A DNA stretch of 9,922 bases, taken from Kangiella sp. (lineage in GTDB: Bacteria > Pseudomonadota > Gammaproteobacteria > Enterobacterales > Kangiellaceae). The notes beneath the pieces were generated by a model. That model saw only the letters and a list, made by a program, of their open reading frames with translations, searched no databases and had not been told where the DNA came from. Positions 1 through 8,400 of the stretch are shown here, in pieces (position 1 is the stretch's first letter; each line of letters begins with the position of its first letter). The DNA is taken from assembly GCA_026195755.1 (NCBI GenBank), contig JAPHRL010000191.1, forward strand, positions 1 to 9,922, read 5' to 3'. A program made the translations under genes and the position numbers.

Positions 1-1974
1 CATTTGCGTTTGGTGCAGGCAGTAGTCCAGCGACCATTGCACTATCTCGCGGTCATGAGCAGGGCGACCTTTGTCTTCATAGAATTTCAGGACAGAGGAG
101 GCGATATACATATAACTCAACATGTCACCTAAACGACCAGAAATCATTTCGCGACGCTTGAGTTCGCCACCGAGCACACCCATTGTCACGTCAGACAAGA
201 AGGCTAGCGTACTGGAGAAGCGAGTCAGCTGTTGGTAATAACGACCAGTAAAGTCCGATTTCGGTTTGAATACCAGGCGACTGCTGGTTAAACCAAGCCA
301 GAAGGTACGGAGCTTGTTACTGGCTGCAAAACCAACGTGAGCAAATAAGGCTTTATCAAAGTCTTTAACGGCCTGTTTGGTGTCTGGGTTTTGAGTCGCA
401 GCAATTTCTTTCAATACATAAGGATGGCAGCGAATCGAGCCTTGACCATAAATGATCAGGCTACGTGTCAGGATGTTCGCACCTTCAACGGTGATCGAAA
501 TGGGTGCGCTTTGATACGCTTTGGCCATGTAGTTTTTTGGCCCCATGATGATGGCTTTACCGCCATGCACATCCATACCATCGGTCGCAATTTCACGTGA
601 CATATTGGTGGTATGGCATTTTACGATGGCTGAAGCGACCGATGGTTTTTCACCGGTATCAATACCGGCAGCGGTGAAGGTGCGAACCGCATCAATCAGG
701 TAGGTTTTACCGGCAATACGCGCTAAGGCTTCCATCACGCCTTCCATGTAACCAACTGGAACTTTAAATTGCTTGCGAATGCGAGCATAAGCGCCGGTGG
801 TATATGCAACGGCTTTAGAGCCACCGGTAGCACCTGAAGGCAATGAAATCGCACGACCTGCAGACAAGCAATCAACCAGCATACGCCAGCCGATACCGGC
901 GTTTTTAGCGCCACCAATGATGTAGTCCAGCGGTACGAAAACATCGTTACCGGTTGTTGGGCCATTCTGGAATGGGGTGCTGATTGGGTGATGGCGACGC
1001 CCGAAGTTAACCCCGGGCGTGTCAGTTGGGATCAGGGCGCAGGTAATGCCTAAATCTTCTTCATCACCGAGTAATCCGTCAGGATCGTATAATTTAAAGG
1101 CTAAGCCGAGCAGGGTAGCGACAGGTGCAAGGGTAATGTAACGCTTGTTCCAGGTCAGACGCATGCCTAATACTTCTTCGCCATTCCACTCGCCTTTGCA
1201 GATGATGCCTTTATCGGGAATTGCCCCAGCATCGGAACCAGCTTCCACTGCCGTCAATGCAAAGCAAGGGACTTCTTCGCCACTAGCTAAGCGTGGCAAA
1301 TAATGTTTCTTTTGTTCTTCGGTGCCGTAATGTAGCAATAGTTCAGCAGGGCCCAATGAATTAGGCACTGATACAATGCTGCCGACGGTGGCACTACAGG
1401 AATTGATTTTGGTCAGGACTTGCGATTGGGCATAGGATGAAAAACCCAAACCGCCGTATTCTTTAGGGATGATAAAGCTGAAGAAGCCGTTCTTTTTGAT
1501 GTATTCCCACATTTTAGGTGGCATATCACGGTCATATTCCGAAATAGTCCAGTCATCAATCATTTTGCACAGTTCTTCAACTGGGCCATCAAGATAGGCT
1601 TGTTCTTCCTCAGATAACTTGGCCGGGGGCACATCATGCAGGCGCTTCCAGTTTGGCTTGCCACCAAACACTTCCGCTTCCCACCATACAGTACCAGCGT
1701 CCAGCGCTTCTTGCTCGGTGTCGGAAATAGTTGGCATGATACCTTTAAATACTTTCAACAACTTGCCGGAAATGATTTTGCGAATTGGCTTGAGGTTCAA
1801 AGGGAGCGTGATGGCAAGGAAGATAACCCAATGTACATAAGGAACTGAAACTTGAAGGCTATAAAGCACCAGTATGGCTGCCAGGATTAACGTTGTTACC
1901 AGCAGGGTTAGTCGGTGGTATAGCGTGATGGCCAGTGCCACTATCAGGACTAACGTGAGGATAAGCAAATTCAT
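1..1974 (-). CDS. fadE: FadE-type acyl-CoA dehydrogenase, C-terminus cut off by window edge
   Basis: This enzyme catalyses the first step of fatty acid beta-oxidation, the FAD-dependent oxidation of acyl-CoA to trans-2-enoyl-CoA. I translated 658 codons from the ATG at 1974 to the left edge with no stop. E. coli FadE has about 814 residues, so roughly 155 C-terminal residues lie outside. Residues 2-60 are very hydrophobic (two or three membrane segments, starting MNLLILTLVLIVALA), as expected for the membrane-bound FadE family. Recalled E. coli FadE shares long blocks, including WWE near residue 95, LDGPVEE, VPNSLGP, the FAD-contact stretch LTAVEAGSD (240-248), LGMRLTWNKRYITLAP and FQNGPT. 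Glu497 in ITVEGANILTR sits where the family's catalytic base lies. The start is supported by AAAGGTAGG on the minus strand (1982-1990), about 7 bases upstream. A FadR-like operator lies 80-96 bases upstream of the ATG, so repression in the absence of fatty acids is likely. Confidence 0.96.
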   Translation of the reverse strand, partial: MNLLILTLVLIVALAITLYHRLTLLVTTLILAAILVLYSLQVSVPYVHWVIFLAITLPLNLKPIRKIISGKLLKVFKGIMPTISDTEQEALDAGTVWWEAEVFGGKPNWKRLHDVPPAKLSEEEQAYLDGPVEELCKMIDDWTISEYDRDMPPKMWEYIKKNGFFSFIIPKEYGGLGFSSYAQSQVLTKINSCSATVGSIVSVPNSLGPAELLLHYGTEEQKKHYLPRLASGEEVPCFALTAVEAGSDAGAIPDKGIICKGEWNGEEVLGMRLTWNKRYITLAPVATLLGLAFKLYDPDGLLGDEEDLGITCALIPTDTPGVNFGRRHHPISTPFQNGPTTGNDVFVPLDYIIGGAKNAGIGWRMLVDCLSAGRAISLPSGATGGSKAVAYTTGAYARIRKQFKVPVGYMEGVMEALARIAGKTYLIDAVRTFTAAGIDTGEKPSVASAIVKCHTTNMSREIATDGMDVHGGKAIIMGPKNYMAKAYQSAPISITVEGANILTRSLIIYGQGSIRCHPYVLKEIAATQNPDTKQAVKDFDKALFAHVGFAASNKLRTFWLGLTSSRLVFKPKSDFTGRYYQQLTRFSSTLAFLSDVTMGVLGGELKRREMISGRLGDMLSYMYIASSVLKFYEDKGRPAHDREIVQWSLDYCLHQTQM

Positions 1975-2004
1975 GGAATAACCTACCTTTTTGACTTGTT
2001 TATG

Positions 2005-2026
2005 TCGATACCCGAATCGGCATCGA
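2005..2026. repeat. Interrupted inverted repeat in the fadE leader
   Basis: The plus strand reads TCGAT-AC-CCGA-A-TCGG-C-ATCGA, so the outer 5-bp and inner 4-bp arms are perfect complements. It lies 31-52 bases upstream of the fadE ATG, between the FadR-like site and the ribosome binding site. As RNA from the fadE strand it would fold into a short hairpin with a small internal bulge. As DNA it could be a second operator. I recognise no named regulator site in it. Confidence 0.5.
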
Positions 2027-2053
2027 TAAATGGCAATTTATTGCAACTAGAAT

Positions 2054-2070
2054 AACACATCGTACCAGTT
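2054..2070 (-). promoter_or_regulatory. Probable FadR operator upstream of fadE
   Basis: On the minus strand the 17 bases read AACTGGTACGATGTGTT. Compared with the E. coli FadR consensus as I remember it (AGCTGGTCCGAYNTGTT), 15 of 17 positions agree. The central TGGTACGA core is the same as I recall for the E. coli fadB operator. FadR is a GntR-family repressor that leaves DNA on binding long-chain acyl-CoA. The site is 80-96 bases upstream of the fadE start and about 110 bases upstream of the divergent hydrolase start, so it could affect both. I could not place a convincing -35/-10 pair for fadE. The only candidate -10, TATTCT, immediately follows the site on the minus strand. Confidence 0.72.
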
Positions 2071-2127
2071 TTGCTAGTGTGATTTTTTGTTTCAAAGTTT
2101 GTAACTGCTTGAACTCAAAGAGTAGTT

Positions 2128-2157
2128 GTAACAATATAGGCGTGAACGAAATATAAA
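2128..2157 (+). promoter_or_regulatory. Weak sigma70-like promoter candidate for the hydrolase gene
   Basis: GTAACA (2128-2133, four matches to TTGACA) and TATAAA (2152-2157, five matches to TATAAT) are separated by 18 bases. Transcription would start near 2164, giving a leader of only about 14 bases that still contains the ribosome binding site GAGGAG at 2166-2171. The -35 is poor and the region is AT-rich, so this is a candidate only. Confidence 0.3.
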
Positions 2158-2177
2158 GATAAATTGAGGAGCGGGAA

Positions 2178-3014
2178 ATGAAGCGTTTAGCTGTAGCTAT
2201 CATCCATGGGATAGGTTCTGAGAAGGAATTTTTCTCTATTGAATTAAAACACCGAATTGTTCAGGAGTACCTGAAAGGTGATCCTGAAAACCGTATGGAA
2301 GATGACTTGTTATTCCATGAGATTTACTGGGGCGATTTGGTCAAAGACGAACATGGCGAGCTGCTCCGGCAGTTAGATTATCGTGATGAGTTGACTTATA
2401 AGGGTGTTCGTAACATGTTTGTCGACTTTATGCGTTTAGGCCTGAGCTACCGCAAGGGGAGTGACAGTGGTCTGTATGAAGCCATTCATGGTCGAATTAA
2501 AGAGAGCATGGCCAAGTTTGCGACTCATCGCCATGTCGATACCGATTCAACACCTTTAGTTCTTATGGCGCATTCATTCGGCTCAGTGATGATGTCTGAC
2601 TATATTCACGATTTAGCAAACGATAGCGCAGATTTGAGTCCATTTGAGAGCTTCCAGACGTTGGCCGGAATTATAACCTTTGCCAGTCCGCTTGGCGTTT
2701 ACTCTGCGCATCACGATGATTTCCATGGTCCTATGCCGAAAGTGGGCCAGGCTTTAGAAGAAGGTCTGCAAGATCGCGTTAAGTGGCTTAATTTCTATGA
2801 CAAAGATGATGTGGTGGCATATCCACTGAAAAACGTCAGCGAAGACTATAACCAGGCAGTTGATGAAGATATTGAAATCAACGTCGGTAGTGCGGCAACT
2901 TCTTGGAATCCAGCCTGTCACACCGGCTACTGGGAAGATAAAGACTTCTACAAGCCTGTTGCAAAATATCTTGGTGAAGTTCGCGCGCCACATGAGTTCT
3001 GGAAATTGTCATAG
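2178..3014 (+). CDS. Alpha/beta hydrolase of unknown substrate
   Basis: This 278-residue protein looks like a cytoplasmic serine hydrolase: I see no signal peptide. Residues 3-13 (RLAVAIIHGIG) form the first core strand plus the HGIG oxyanion-hole motif. Residues 127-137 (LVLMAHSFGSV) form the nucleophile elbow with Ser133. The first glycine of the usual GxSxG is replaced by Ala131, giving AHSFG, which is tolerated in many lipase-like families. FYDKDDVVAYPL (206-217) resembles the acid-residue strand of lipase-like proteins, with Asp210 or Asp211 as the likely acid. His248 in ACHTGYW is the likely catalytic histidine. GAGGAG six bases before the ATG fixes the start. It is divergent from fadE across a 203-bp control region with a FadR-like site, so a role in acyl-ester or lipid turnover is possible, but nothing in the sequence sets the substrate. 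hrpA follows after a 127-bp spacer. Confidence 0.85.
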   Translation: MKRLAVAIIHGIGSEKEFFSIELKHRIVQEYLKGDPENRMEDDLLFHEIYWGDLVKDEHGELLRQLDYRDELTYKGVRNMFVDFMRLGLSYRKGSDSGLYEAIHGRIKESMAKFATHRHVDTDSTPLVLMAHSFGSVMMSDYIHDLANDSADLSPFESFQTLAGIITFASPLGVYSAHHDDFHGPMPKVGQALEEGLQDRVKWLNFYDKDDVVAYPLKNVSEDYNQAVDEDIEINVGSAATSWNPACHTGYWEDKDFYKPVAKYLGEVRAPHEFWKLS

Positions 3015-3053
3015 TCAGTAATTTAAGCGACAATAGCGACATCGTTTATTCAA

Positions 3054-3105
3054 GCTCCTGTTAGTTATCGATATCATTCGGTCATTAGCAGGAGCCTGTT
3101 TATTT
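3054..3105 (+). terminator. Stem-loop between the hydrolase gene and hrpA, possible terminator
   Basis: GCTCCTGTTA (3054-3063) pairs with TAGCAGGAGC (3086-3095), a 10-bp stem with one G-U pair. The 22-base loop itself contains the palindrome TATCGATA (3066-3073). TGTTTATTT follows closely, a weak U-rich tail. It lies 40 bases after the hydrolase stop and 37 bases before hrpA. The long loop and interrupted T-run make it an imperfect intrinsic terminator; it could instead be an hrpA leader structure. Confidence 0.4.
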
Positions 3106-3141
3106 AAGCTATGACTGTTTGCTGAGTGTTTATCGTCTTTT

Positions 3142-6100
3142 ATGTCAAAACAACCAACTGTTTCTAAAAAGCCTGCCTCTGATAAGTCTTCTACTAATAA
3201 GCCTTCGATTCAAACTCTGATCACTGAACAGGTGACTCAATGTCAGCTTGTGGATCAATTTGAGCTGAACAAACTGAAGTCCATCATCACCAAGCGACAA
3301 AAAAGTGATCAGCCAGTCAGTAAGCTGATCAACAAAGCCGAACACATTCTTCAAGACTCAAAACAGATTGTAGAGAAGCGACAAAAACTGATCCCAACTG
3401 ATATCGAGTTCGATATGGCCTTGCCTGTTTGTCAGGCAAGGGATGATGTGCGAAAAGCGATCGAAGAGAATCAGGTGGTGGTGATTGCAGGCGAAACCGG
3501 TTCGGGAAAAACCACTCAGCTGCCAAAAATATGTCTCCAGCTTGGTTTGGGTGTTTATGGCAAGATTGGTCATACGCAGCCGAGACGAGTAGCTGCAACC
3601 AGCGTCGCACGACGAATTGCCGAGGAATTAAAAACTGAGCTGGGAGAGTTGGTTGGCTATAGCATTCGTTTCAATGACCAGTCTAATCCGGTCACACCTG
3701 TGCGCGTCATGACTGATGGTATTCTGCTCAATGAAATCACTCATGATCCTTTGTTGCGCCAATACGATACTTTAATTATTGATGAGGCTCACGAACGAAG
3801 CCTAAACATTGATTTTTTGCTGGGTTACGTCAAAAACATTCTACCTAAACGCCCTGACTTAAAAGTTATTATTACTTCGGCAACGATTGATGTTGAGCGT
3901 TTTTCCAAGCACTTTGCGATTAATGGTAAGCCTGCGCCGATTCTTGAAATCAGCGGTCGCACTTATCCGGTTGATGTCTGGTATCGCCCTGACGATGAAG
4001 AGAACCCAAGCCCGCAAGTTGAGCGTATTGGTCATGCCGTTGATGAGTTAATCAGCTTTGCACCGGGCGATATTTTGATCTTTTTGTCAGGCGAAGCCGA
4101 AATTCGAGAAACTGCTAAGTTACTGCGCAAAGAACGCTTTCAAGCTTGTGAAGTGCTGCCTCTCTATGCGCGGTTGTCGATGCGCGAACAGGAAAAGATA
4201 TTCCATCCGTCTGGCGGCAAGCGACGAATTATTTTGTCGACCAATGTAGCTGAGACTTCGGTGACGGTTCCTGGCATTCGATTTGTCATTGATCCAGGCT
4301 TTGCTCGGATCAGTCGTTATTCGGTACGCAATAAAATTCAGCGTTTGCCAATTGAGAAAATTTCTCAGGCCAGTGCTAATCAGCGAAAAGGTCGCTGTGG
4401 TCGTGTTGCTGACGGGATTTGTATTCGTTTATATGAAGAGGAAGATTTTTTAAATCGTCCAGAGTTTACTGATGCGGAAATATTACGCACCAATCTGGCA
4501 GCTGTTATTTTGCAGATGAAACAGTTGGGCTTGGGTGATATTGAAGAGTTCCCGTTTATTGATGAACCTGCAGCAAAACAAATCAGCGATGGTCTGAATT
4601 TGTTGTCTGAATTGCAAGCGGTTGACGGGAAGAAGCAGCTAACAAATATTGGTCGTAAGATGGCGCGACTGCCGATTGAACCGCGACTGGCTCGTATACT
4701 GCTTGCCGCAGAAGACGAGTCTTACATTCGGGAAGCACTCATTCTCGCAGCTTTTCTATCGGTTAAAGATCCTAGAGAGTGGCCTTTCGAGAAAAGAGAG
4801 CTGGCCCAGCAGAAACATGCCAAATACAAACACCCACAATCTGATTTTATTGCGATCATTAACTTGTGGGATCATTTGCACAAGCAGCAGGAAGATTTAA
4901 CCAACAACGCTTTTCGTCGTTATTGTCAGGAAGAGTTGATTAACTTCAATGGTTATCGAGAGTGGCGCAGTACTTATCGCCAGTTGAAGAGCTTAGTTAA
5001 ATCAGCACATCATCAGACACAAAAACAGTCTGAGCCCGTTAATCCGGATGACAAAGTATATTACGCCAAACTTCATTCGATTCTGTTAACCGGCTTACTG
5101 AGCTTTATTGGCCAAAAGGATATTGAAAAAGGCTATTTAGGAACTCGTCAGACACGCTTTATCATTCATCCTCAGTCTGCGAATTTTAAAAAGCAGCCGC
5201 CGTGGGTGATGGCTTTTGAGATTGTCGAAACCACGCAGAATTATGCACGCTTAACCGCTATGATTGAAACACCATGGATTGAGACGATCGGCAAGCATCT
5301 GATAAAAAGTCACTACTTTGATGCCCATTGGGAAAAAAAACGTGGCGCAGTGGTTGCCTCATTGCAGCAAACGTTATTGGGTTTAAAAATTGTTTCTAAC
5401 CGAACCGTCGATTATTCCTCTATTGAGCCTGAGCTGTGTCGTGAATTGTTTATTGTGCATGGCCTGGTTCGCAGAGAGCTTGAGCCAAGACATTCGTTTC
5501 AGCAGGAAAATGAGCAGTTATGGCTCGATGTCGAACAGGAAATTGCTAAAGCCAGGCAGGCAGACATGCGTACGGATGAGCGTGATCTGGTTGCATGGTT
5601 TGATAAACGTCTACCTGAATCAATTTGCAATGTTAAACAGCTTAATCAATGGCTCAAGAAAAATGCTAAGCAGAATAATCAGCTACTGACTCTTAATAAA
5701 GATGTCTTATTTAAAGCAGAGGAGCAGGACGCCAGCCTTTATCCTGAAACTATTCAAGTAAAGTCGATAGAGTTACCCTTGTCGTATCATTTCGAGCCGG
5801 GACATCCACAAGATGGGGTGACGGTTAAGATTCCACAATCGCTCAGTAATCAATTTAAAGATTCAGACTTTGAGCGACTGGTTCCTGGCTTGCTGGAAGA
5901 AAAAATCGAGTTTATGTTGCGAGCATTGCCAAAGCGGTTCCGCAAAAACTTTGTGCCGATTCCACAGTTTTCCCAAGCATGTTATGAGCAGGTACTGGAG
6001 CAACAGGGCAGTTTGACCGATATTATCAGTAAGCATCTATTTAAAATGACAGGTGTGATTTTACCTAAAGAGGCCTGGCAGGAACTGAGTTTGCCAGAGC

Positions 6101-7077
6101 ATTATTTAATGCGTTTTGAAATCGTTGGTGATAATGGCAAGGTGCTTAGCAGCAGTAGAACCCTTGAGCAGTCACAAGAGTTAAAGCAAGTTAAAGTTAG
6201 TACTAAGAAAAGCCAAAAGAAAAAAGAAGAGACTTTCACCAGCTGGCCGGAATCTTATGCGAAAGAGGGCGTATTTGAGGAGGCGGGTACTAAAATTCCG
6301 GTTACTTATGCGTTGGAAGATGGGGACGATAAAGTGCGAATCCTTGCCGTGGTTAACAAGCGACAGGCGGAAAATGTTCATGTTCGTGGTGTATGCCGAT
6401 TATTAGCGCTTGAAAAGTCACAGTTGCTCAGTTATCTCAAAAAGAAGTATCACAACAAGCAAAAATTAACTCTTTCAGTTAGTACTTTGACCAGTGTCGA
6501 CGACATAATCGACGATGCGGCTATGGCTTCCTTAAAAGATCTGGTTCAAATACATATTCCTTATGACAAATCATCTTTTGCTGAACTGTCCCAAAATATG
6601 GAAAAAGAATTAGTTCCAGCAACCACAGAGTTATTAGATGATCTCGTTAAGGTATTGCAATTAAGATCCAGCATATTGGCGCAGGCTAAAGGTTTGGGTA
6701 AAACTTTGGCTAGCACTAGAAAAGATATAACTAATCAATGCAATTATCTGTTCCAACCAGGTTTCTGCTTTAGGTTTGGTACAGAGAAGATTAAAGATTT
6801 TAAGCGTTATCTATCTGCAATAGAAAAGCGCATAGAGCGAGCAAAGCTAAATCCTCTAAAAGAAGCTGAATCACTGATTGTTATTTCTGACTGGGTTGAT
6901 GTGCGTGAAAGTTTAGCGCAAGATCAAGCAATTCCAACATTTGAAGTGGACGAGTTTAACTGGATGCTTGAAGAATTCAGGATTTCCTTATTTGCTCAAG
7001 GGCAGAAAACACGCTTTCCTATTTCAGCAAAGCGATTACAGAAGTTTATCGATGACCTGGAGAAGCAATACTATTAG
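3142..7077 (+). CDS. hrpA: ATP-dependent RNA helicase HrpA (DEAH box)
   Basis: HrpA is a cytoplasmic DEAH-box 3'-5' RNA helicase. In E. coli it has been linked to processing of fimbrial mRNA and more recently to rescue of stalled, collided ribosomes. This 1311-residue protein matches the usual full length of about 1300. A Ser/Lys-rich low-complexity tail (about residues 1-23) precedes the helicase core. Motif I is GETGSGKTTQ with Lys123, motif II is DEAH at 214-217, motif III is SAT at 246-248, motif V is near STNVAETS (366-373), and motif VI is QRKGRCGR at 414-421. The HA2/OB-fold region follows, at roughly 440-800, and the rest fits the long C-terminal HrpA-specific domain (DUF3418). All core motifs are intact and I see no frameshift. 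Met at 3142 is the only usable start, because an in-frame TGA lies at 3112-3114 with no ATG, GTG or TTG between. No good Shine-Dalgarno precedes it (nearest GAG about 16 bases away). The 3' end converges on the diguanylate cyclase gene with 42 bp between stops. Confidence 0.97.
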   Translation: MSKQPTVSKKPASDKSSTNKPSIQTLITEQVTQCQLVDQFELNKLKSIITKRQKSDQPVSKLINKAEHILQDSKQIVEKRQKLIPTDIEFDMALPVCQARDDVRKAIEENQVVVIAGETGSGKTTQLPKICLQLGLGVYGKIGHTQPRRVAATSVARRIAEELKTELGELVGYSIRFNDQSNPVTPVRVMTDGILLNEITHDPLLRQYDTLIIDEAHERSLNIDFLLGYVKNILPKRPDLKVIITSATIDVERFSKHFAINGKPAPILEISGRTYPVDVWYRPDDEENPSPQVERIGHAVDELISFAPGDILIFLSGEAEIRETAKLLRKERFQACEVLPLYARLSMREQEKIFHPSGGKRRIILSTNVAETSVTVPGIRFVIDPGFARISRYSVRNKIQRLPIEKISQASANQRKGRCGRVADGICIRLYEEEDFLNRPEFTDAEILRTNLAAVILQMKQLGLGDIEEFPFIDEPAAKQISDGLNLLSELQAVDGKKQLTNIGRKMARLPIEPRLARILLAAEDESYIREALILAAFLSVKDPREWPFEKRELAQQKHAKYKHPQSDFIAIINLWDHLHKQQEDLTNNAFRRYCQEELINFNGYREWRSTYRQLKSLVKSAHHQTQKQSEPVNPDDKVYYAKLHSILLTGLLSFIGQKDIEKGYLGTRQTRFIIHPQSANFKKQPPWVMAFEIVETTQNYARLTAMIETPWIETIGKHLIKSHYFDAHWEKKRGAVVASLQQTLLGLKIVSNRTVDYSSIEPELCRELFIVHGLVRRELEPRHSFQQENEQLWLDVEQEIAKARQADMRTDERDLVAWFDKRLPESICNVKQLNQWLKKNAKQNNQLLTLNKDVLFKAEEQDASLYPETIQVKSIELPLSYHFEPGHPQDGVTVKIPQSLSNQFKDSDFERLVPGLLEEKIEFMLRALPKRFRKNFVPIPQFSQACYEQVLEQQGSLTDIISKHLFKMTGVILPKEAWQELSLPEHYLMRFEIVGDNGKVLSSSRTLEQSQELKQVKVSTKKSQKKKEETFTSWPESYAKEGVFEEAGTKIPVTYALEDGDDKVRILAVVNKRQAENVHVRGVCRLLALEKSQLLSYLKKKYHNKQKLTLSVSTLTSVDDIIDDAAMASLKDLVQIHIPYDKSSFAELSQNMEKELVPATTELLDDLVKVLQLRSSILAQAKGLGKTLASTRKDITNQCNYLFQPGFCFRFGTEKIKDFKRYLSAIEKRIERAKLNPLKEAESLIVISDWVDVRESLAQDQAIPTFEVDEFNWMLEEFRISLFAQGQKTRFPISAKRLQKFIDDLEKQYY

Positions 7078-7119
7078 ATTGTTTCAAACTTAGTACGGTT
7101 GTGAAGACTACTGGAAAGG

Positions 7120-8400
7120 TTATTCTTTTGCAGGCTGAGGCTCTTCGGGTGTAATAACCACCTTGTTACGACCAGTTTCTTTAGCTTCATAGAGACATTG
7201 ATCGGCAATTTCAATCATACTGTCAAGAACGTGATGATGATTGATGTTGACACCGATACTGATGGTAACCTTGACTTCCAGGCCATCCACATCAATTGCT
7301 GTATTCTCAACTCTCTTAAGTAGTTTGTTAAAGAATATTTCTGAGTTTTCACGGTTGATCCCCACCATATACATGCAAAATTCTTCGCCACCAAAACGCG
7401 CTACCACGTCTGACTTTCTTACAGAGCTTTCAAGAATTTTAGCAATTTCGGTCAGAACAGCATCGCCAACCTGATGCCCGTAGTTATCATTGACTTGCTT
7501 GAAATGATCGATATCGACCAATGCACAGGCTACTGGTGTAGAGTGTCGAACTGCTGAATTATGCATCACTTCAACCAGCTCGTAGAAGTGTCGGCGATTG
7601 TTTAGCCCGGTCAGATAATCCTTGGTTGCGGCAGTAGTTAGCTTTTCATATTCAATGACTCGACTGGTATTAACTGCAACCCGCAAATAAAACTCTTCCG
7701 CTAAAAACGATTGCTTAATAATGAAATCGTCAGCACCTAACTTTAGAAAGTTAGCAGACATTAACACATCATCTCGCGCTGACATGCCAATAATCGCCAA
7801 TTCCTGTTTACTATAGAGGCGGCGAATGCTTTTGGTTAAATCGTAACCATTCATGGCTCCCATATCATAATCCGTAATGACCATTTTGATATCATGGTGC
7901 TGCTTTAAGTGCTCAAGGAGTTTCTGGGGGTCGCTAAACAGCAGGGTTTGATATTTATGAACGCTGAGCAGGGTACTCATTATTCGTAGACTGGTCTTTG
8001 AATCGTCGGCCAAAGCGATCTTGATGCTAGGGTTGATCTGTAAACGCTGGAGGGTCTCAATAATGTACTCGGTAACATAGTTATCGCTCTTGATAACATA
8101 GTCCACGATACGGAATTTCCAAATATAGTTGCGTATTTCAGCAGTGATATCGCTGATTAGAACGATAGTTGGGATCCGTTTTTTCGCCATCAACTGAACG
8201 ATCTCACCTTCCGGAGCGTCAGGCAAACGGAAATCTACCAAGCAGGCATCGATCTGTTCAATATCCAAGACGTCCAGTAATGCTTCTGCACTTGCATAGG
8301 TTCCAACCGACATAACCTGATAATCGAGGCTTTCCGTGATTTTCTTTTCTATTAATGCGCAGAAAAATTTACTGTCATCTACAACGAGTATGCTTTTCAA
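7120..8400 (-). CDS. REC-REC-GGDEF response regulator, diguanylate cyclase
   Basis: This cytoplasmic protein of 426 residues probably makes cyclic di-GMP from two GTP under phosphorelay control. Domain order is REC1 (about 1-120), REC2 (about 125-245) and GGDEF (about 255-420), as in Caulobacter PleD. REC1 has acidic pair Asp8-Asp9, phospho-acceptor Asp56, Ser83 and Lys104. REC2 has Asp132-Asp133, Asp177, Ser207 and Lys229, so both receivers look able to accept phosphate. The cyclase has VDIDHFKQVND (295-305), the active loop GGEEF (337-341), and an inhibitory-site RxxD (RKSD, 328-331) five residues before it, so product inhibition is expected. The start is TTG at 8398-8400: an in-frame TAG lies further upstream with no ATG or GTG between, and starting at Met30 would delete the first REC strand. 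No clear Shine-Dalgarno is visible. No sensor kinase is next to it. It is convergent with hrpA and divergent from the collagen-like gene. Confidence 0.94.
   Translation of the reverse strand: MKSILVVDDSKFFCALIEKKITESLDYQVMSVGTYASAEALLDVLDIEQIDACLVDFRLPDAPEGEIVQLMAKKRIPTIVLISDITAEIRNYIWKFRIVDYVIKSDNYVTEYIIETLQRLQINPSIKIALADDSKTSLRIMSTLLSVHKYQTLLFSDPQKLLEHLKQHHDIKMVITDYDMGAMNGYDLTKSIRRLYSKQELAIIGMSARDDVLMSANFLKLGADDFIIKQSFLAEEFYLRVAVNTSRVIEYEKLTTAATKDYLTGLNNRRHFYELVEVMHNSAVRHSTPVACALVDIDHFKQVNDNYGHQVGDAVLTEIAKILESSVRKSDVVARFGGEEFCMYMVGINRENSEIFFNKLLKRVENTAIDVDGLEVKVTISIGVNINHHHVLDSMIEIADQCLYEAKETGRNKVVITPEEPQPAKE

Noticed and set aside
391..1848. Plus- and minus-strand open frames of 66-76 codons within 391-1848
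   Set aside because: They lie inside fadE in other frames, lack ribosome binding sites and show no recognisable motif, whereas the fadE frame matches a known protein throughout.
2091..2103. PsrA-like site (CAAA-GTTTG) upstream of fadE
   Set aside because: The half-sites are only one base apart and incomplete compared with the PsrA pattern as I remember it (GAAAC, 2-4 bases, GTTTC). The FadR-like site is far better.
3145..6381. Open frames of 66-99 codons inside hrpA on both strands
   Set aside because: They are shadows of the intact 1311-residue HrpA frame.
8311..8313. Start of the diguanylate cyclase at Met30 instead of TTG
   Set aside because: It would remove the first strand and acidic pair of REC1 (ILVVDDSKF), which are clearly encoded upstream.
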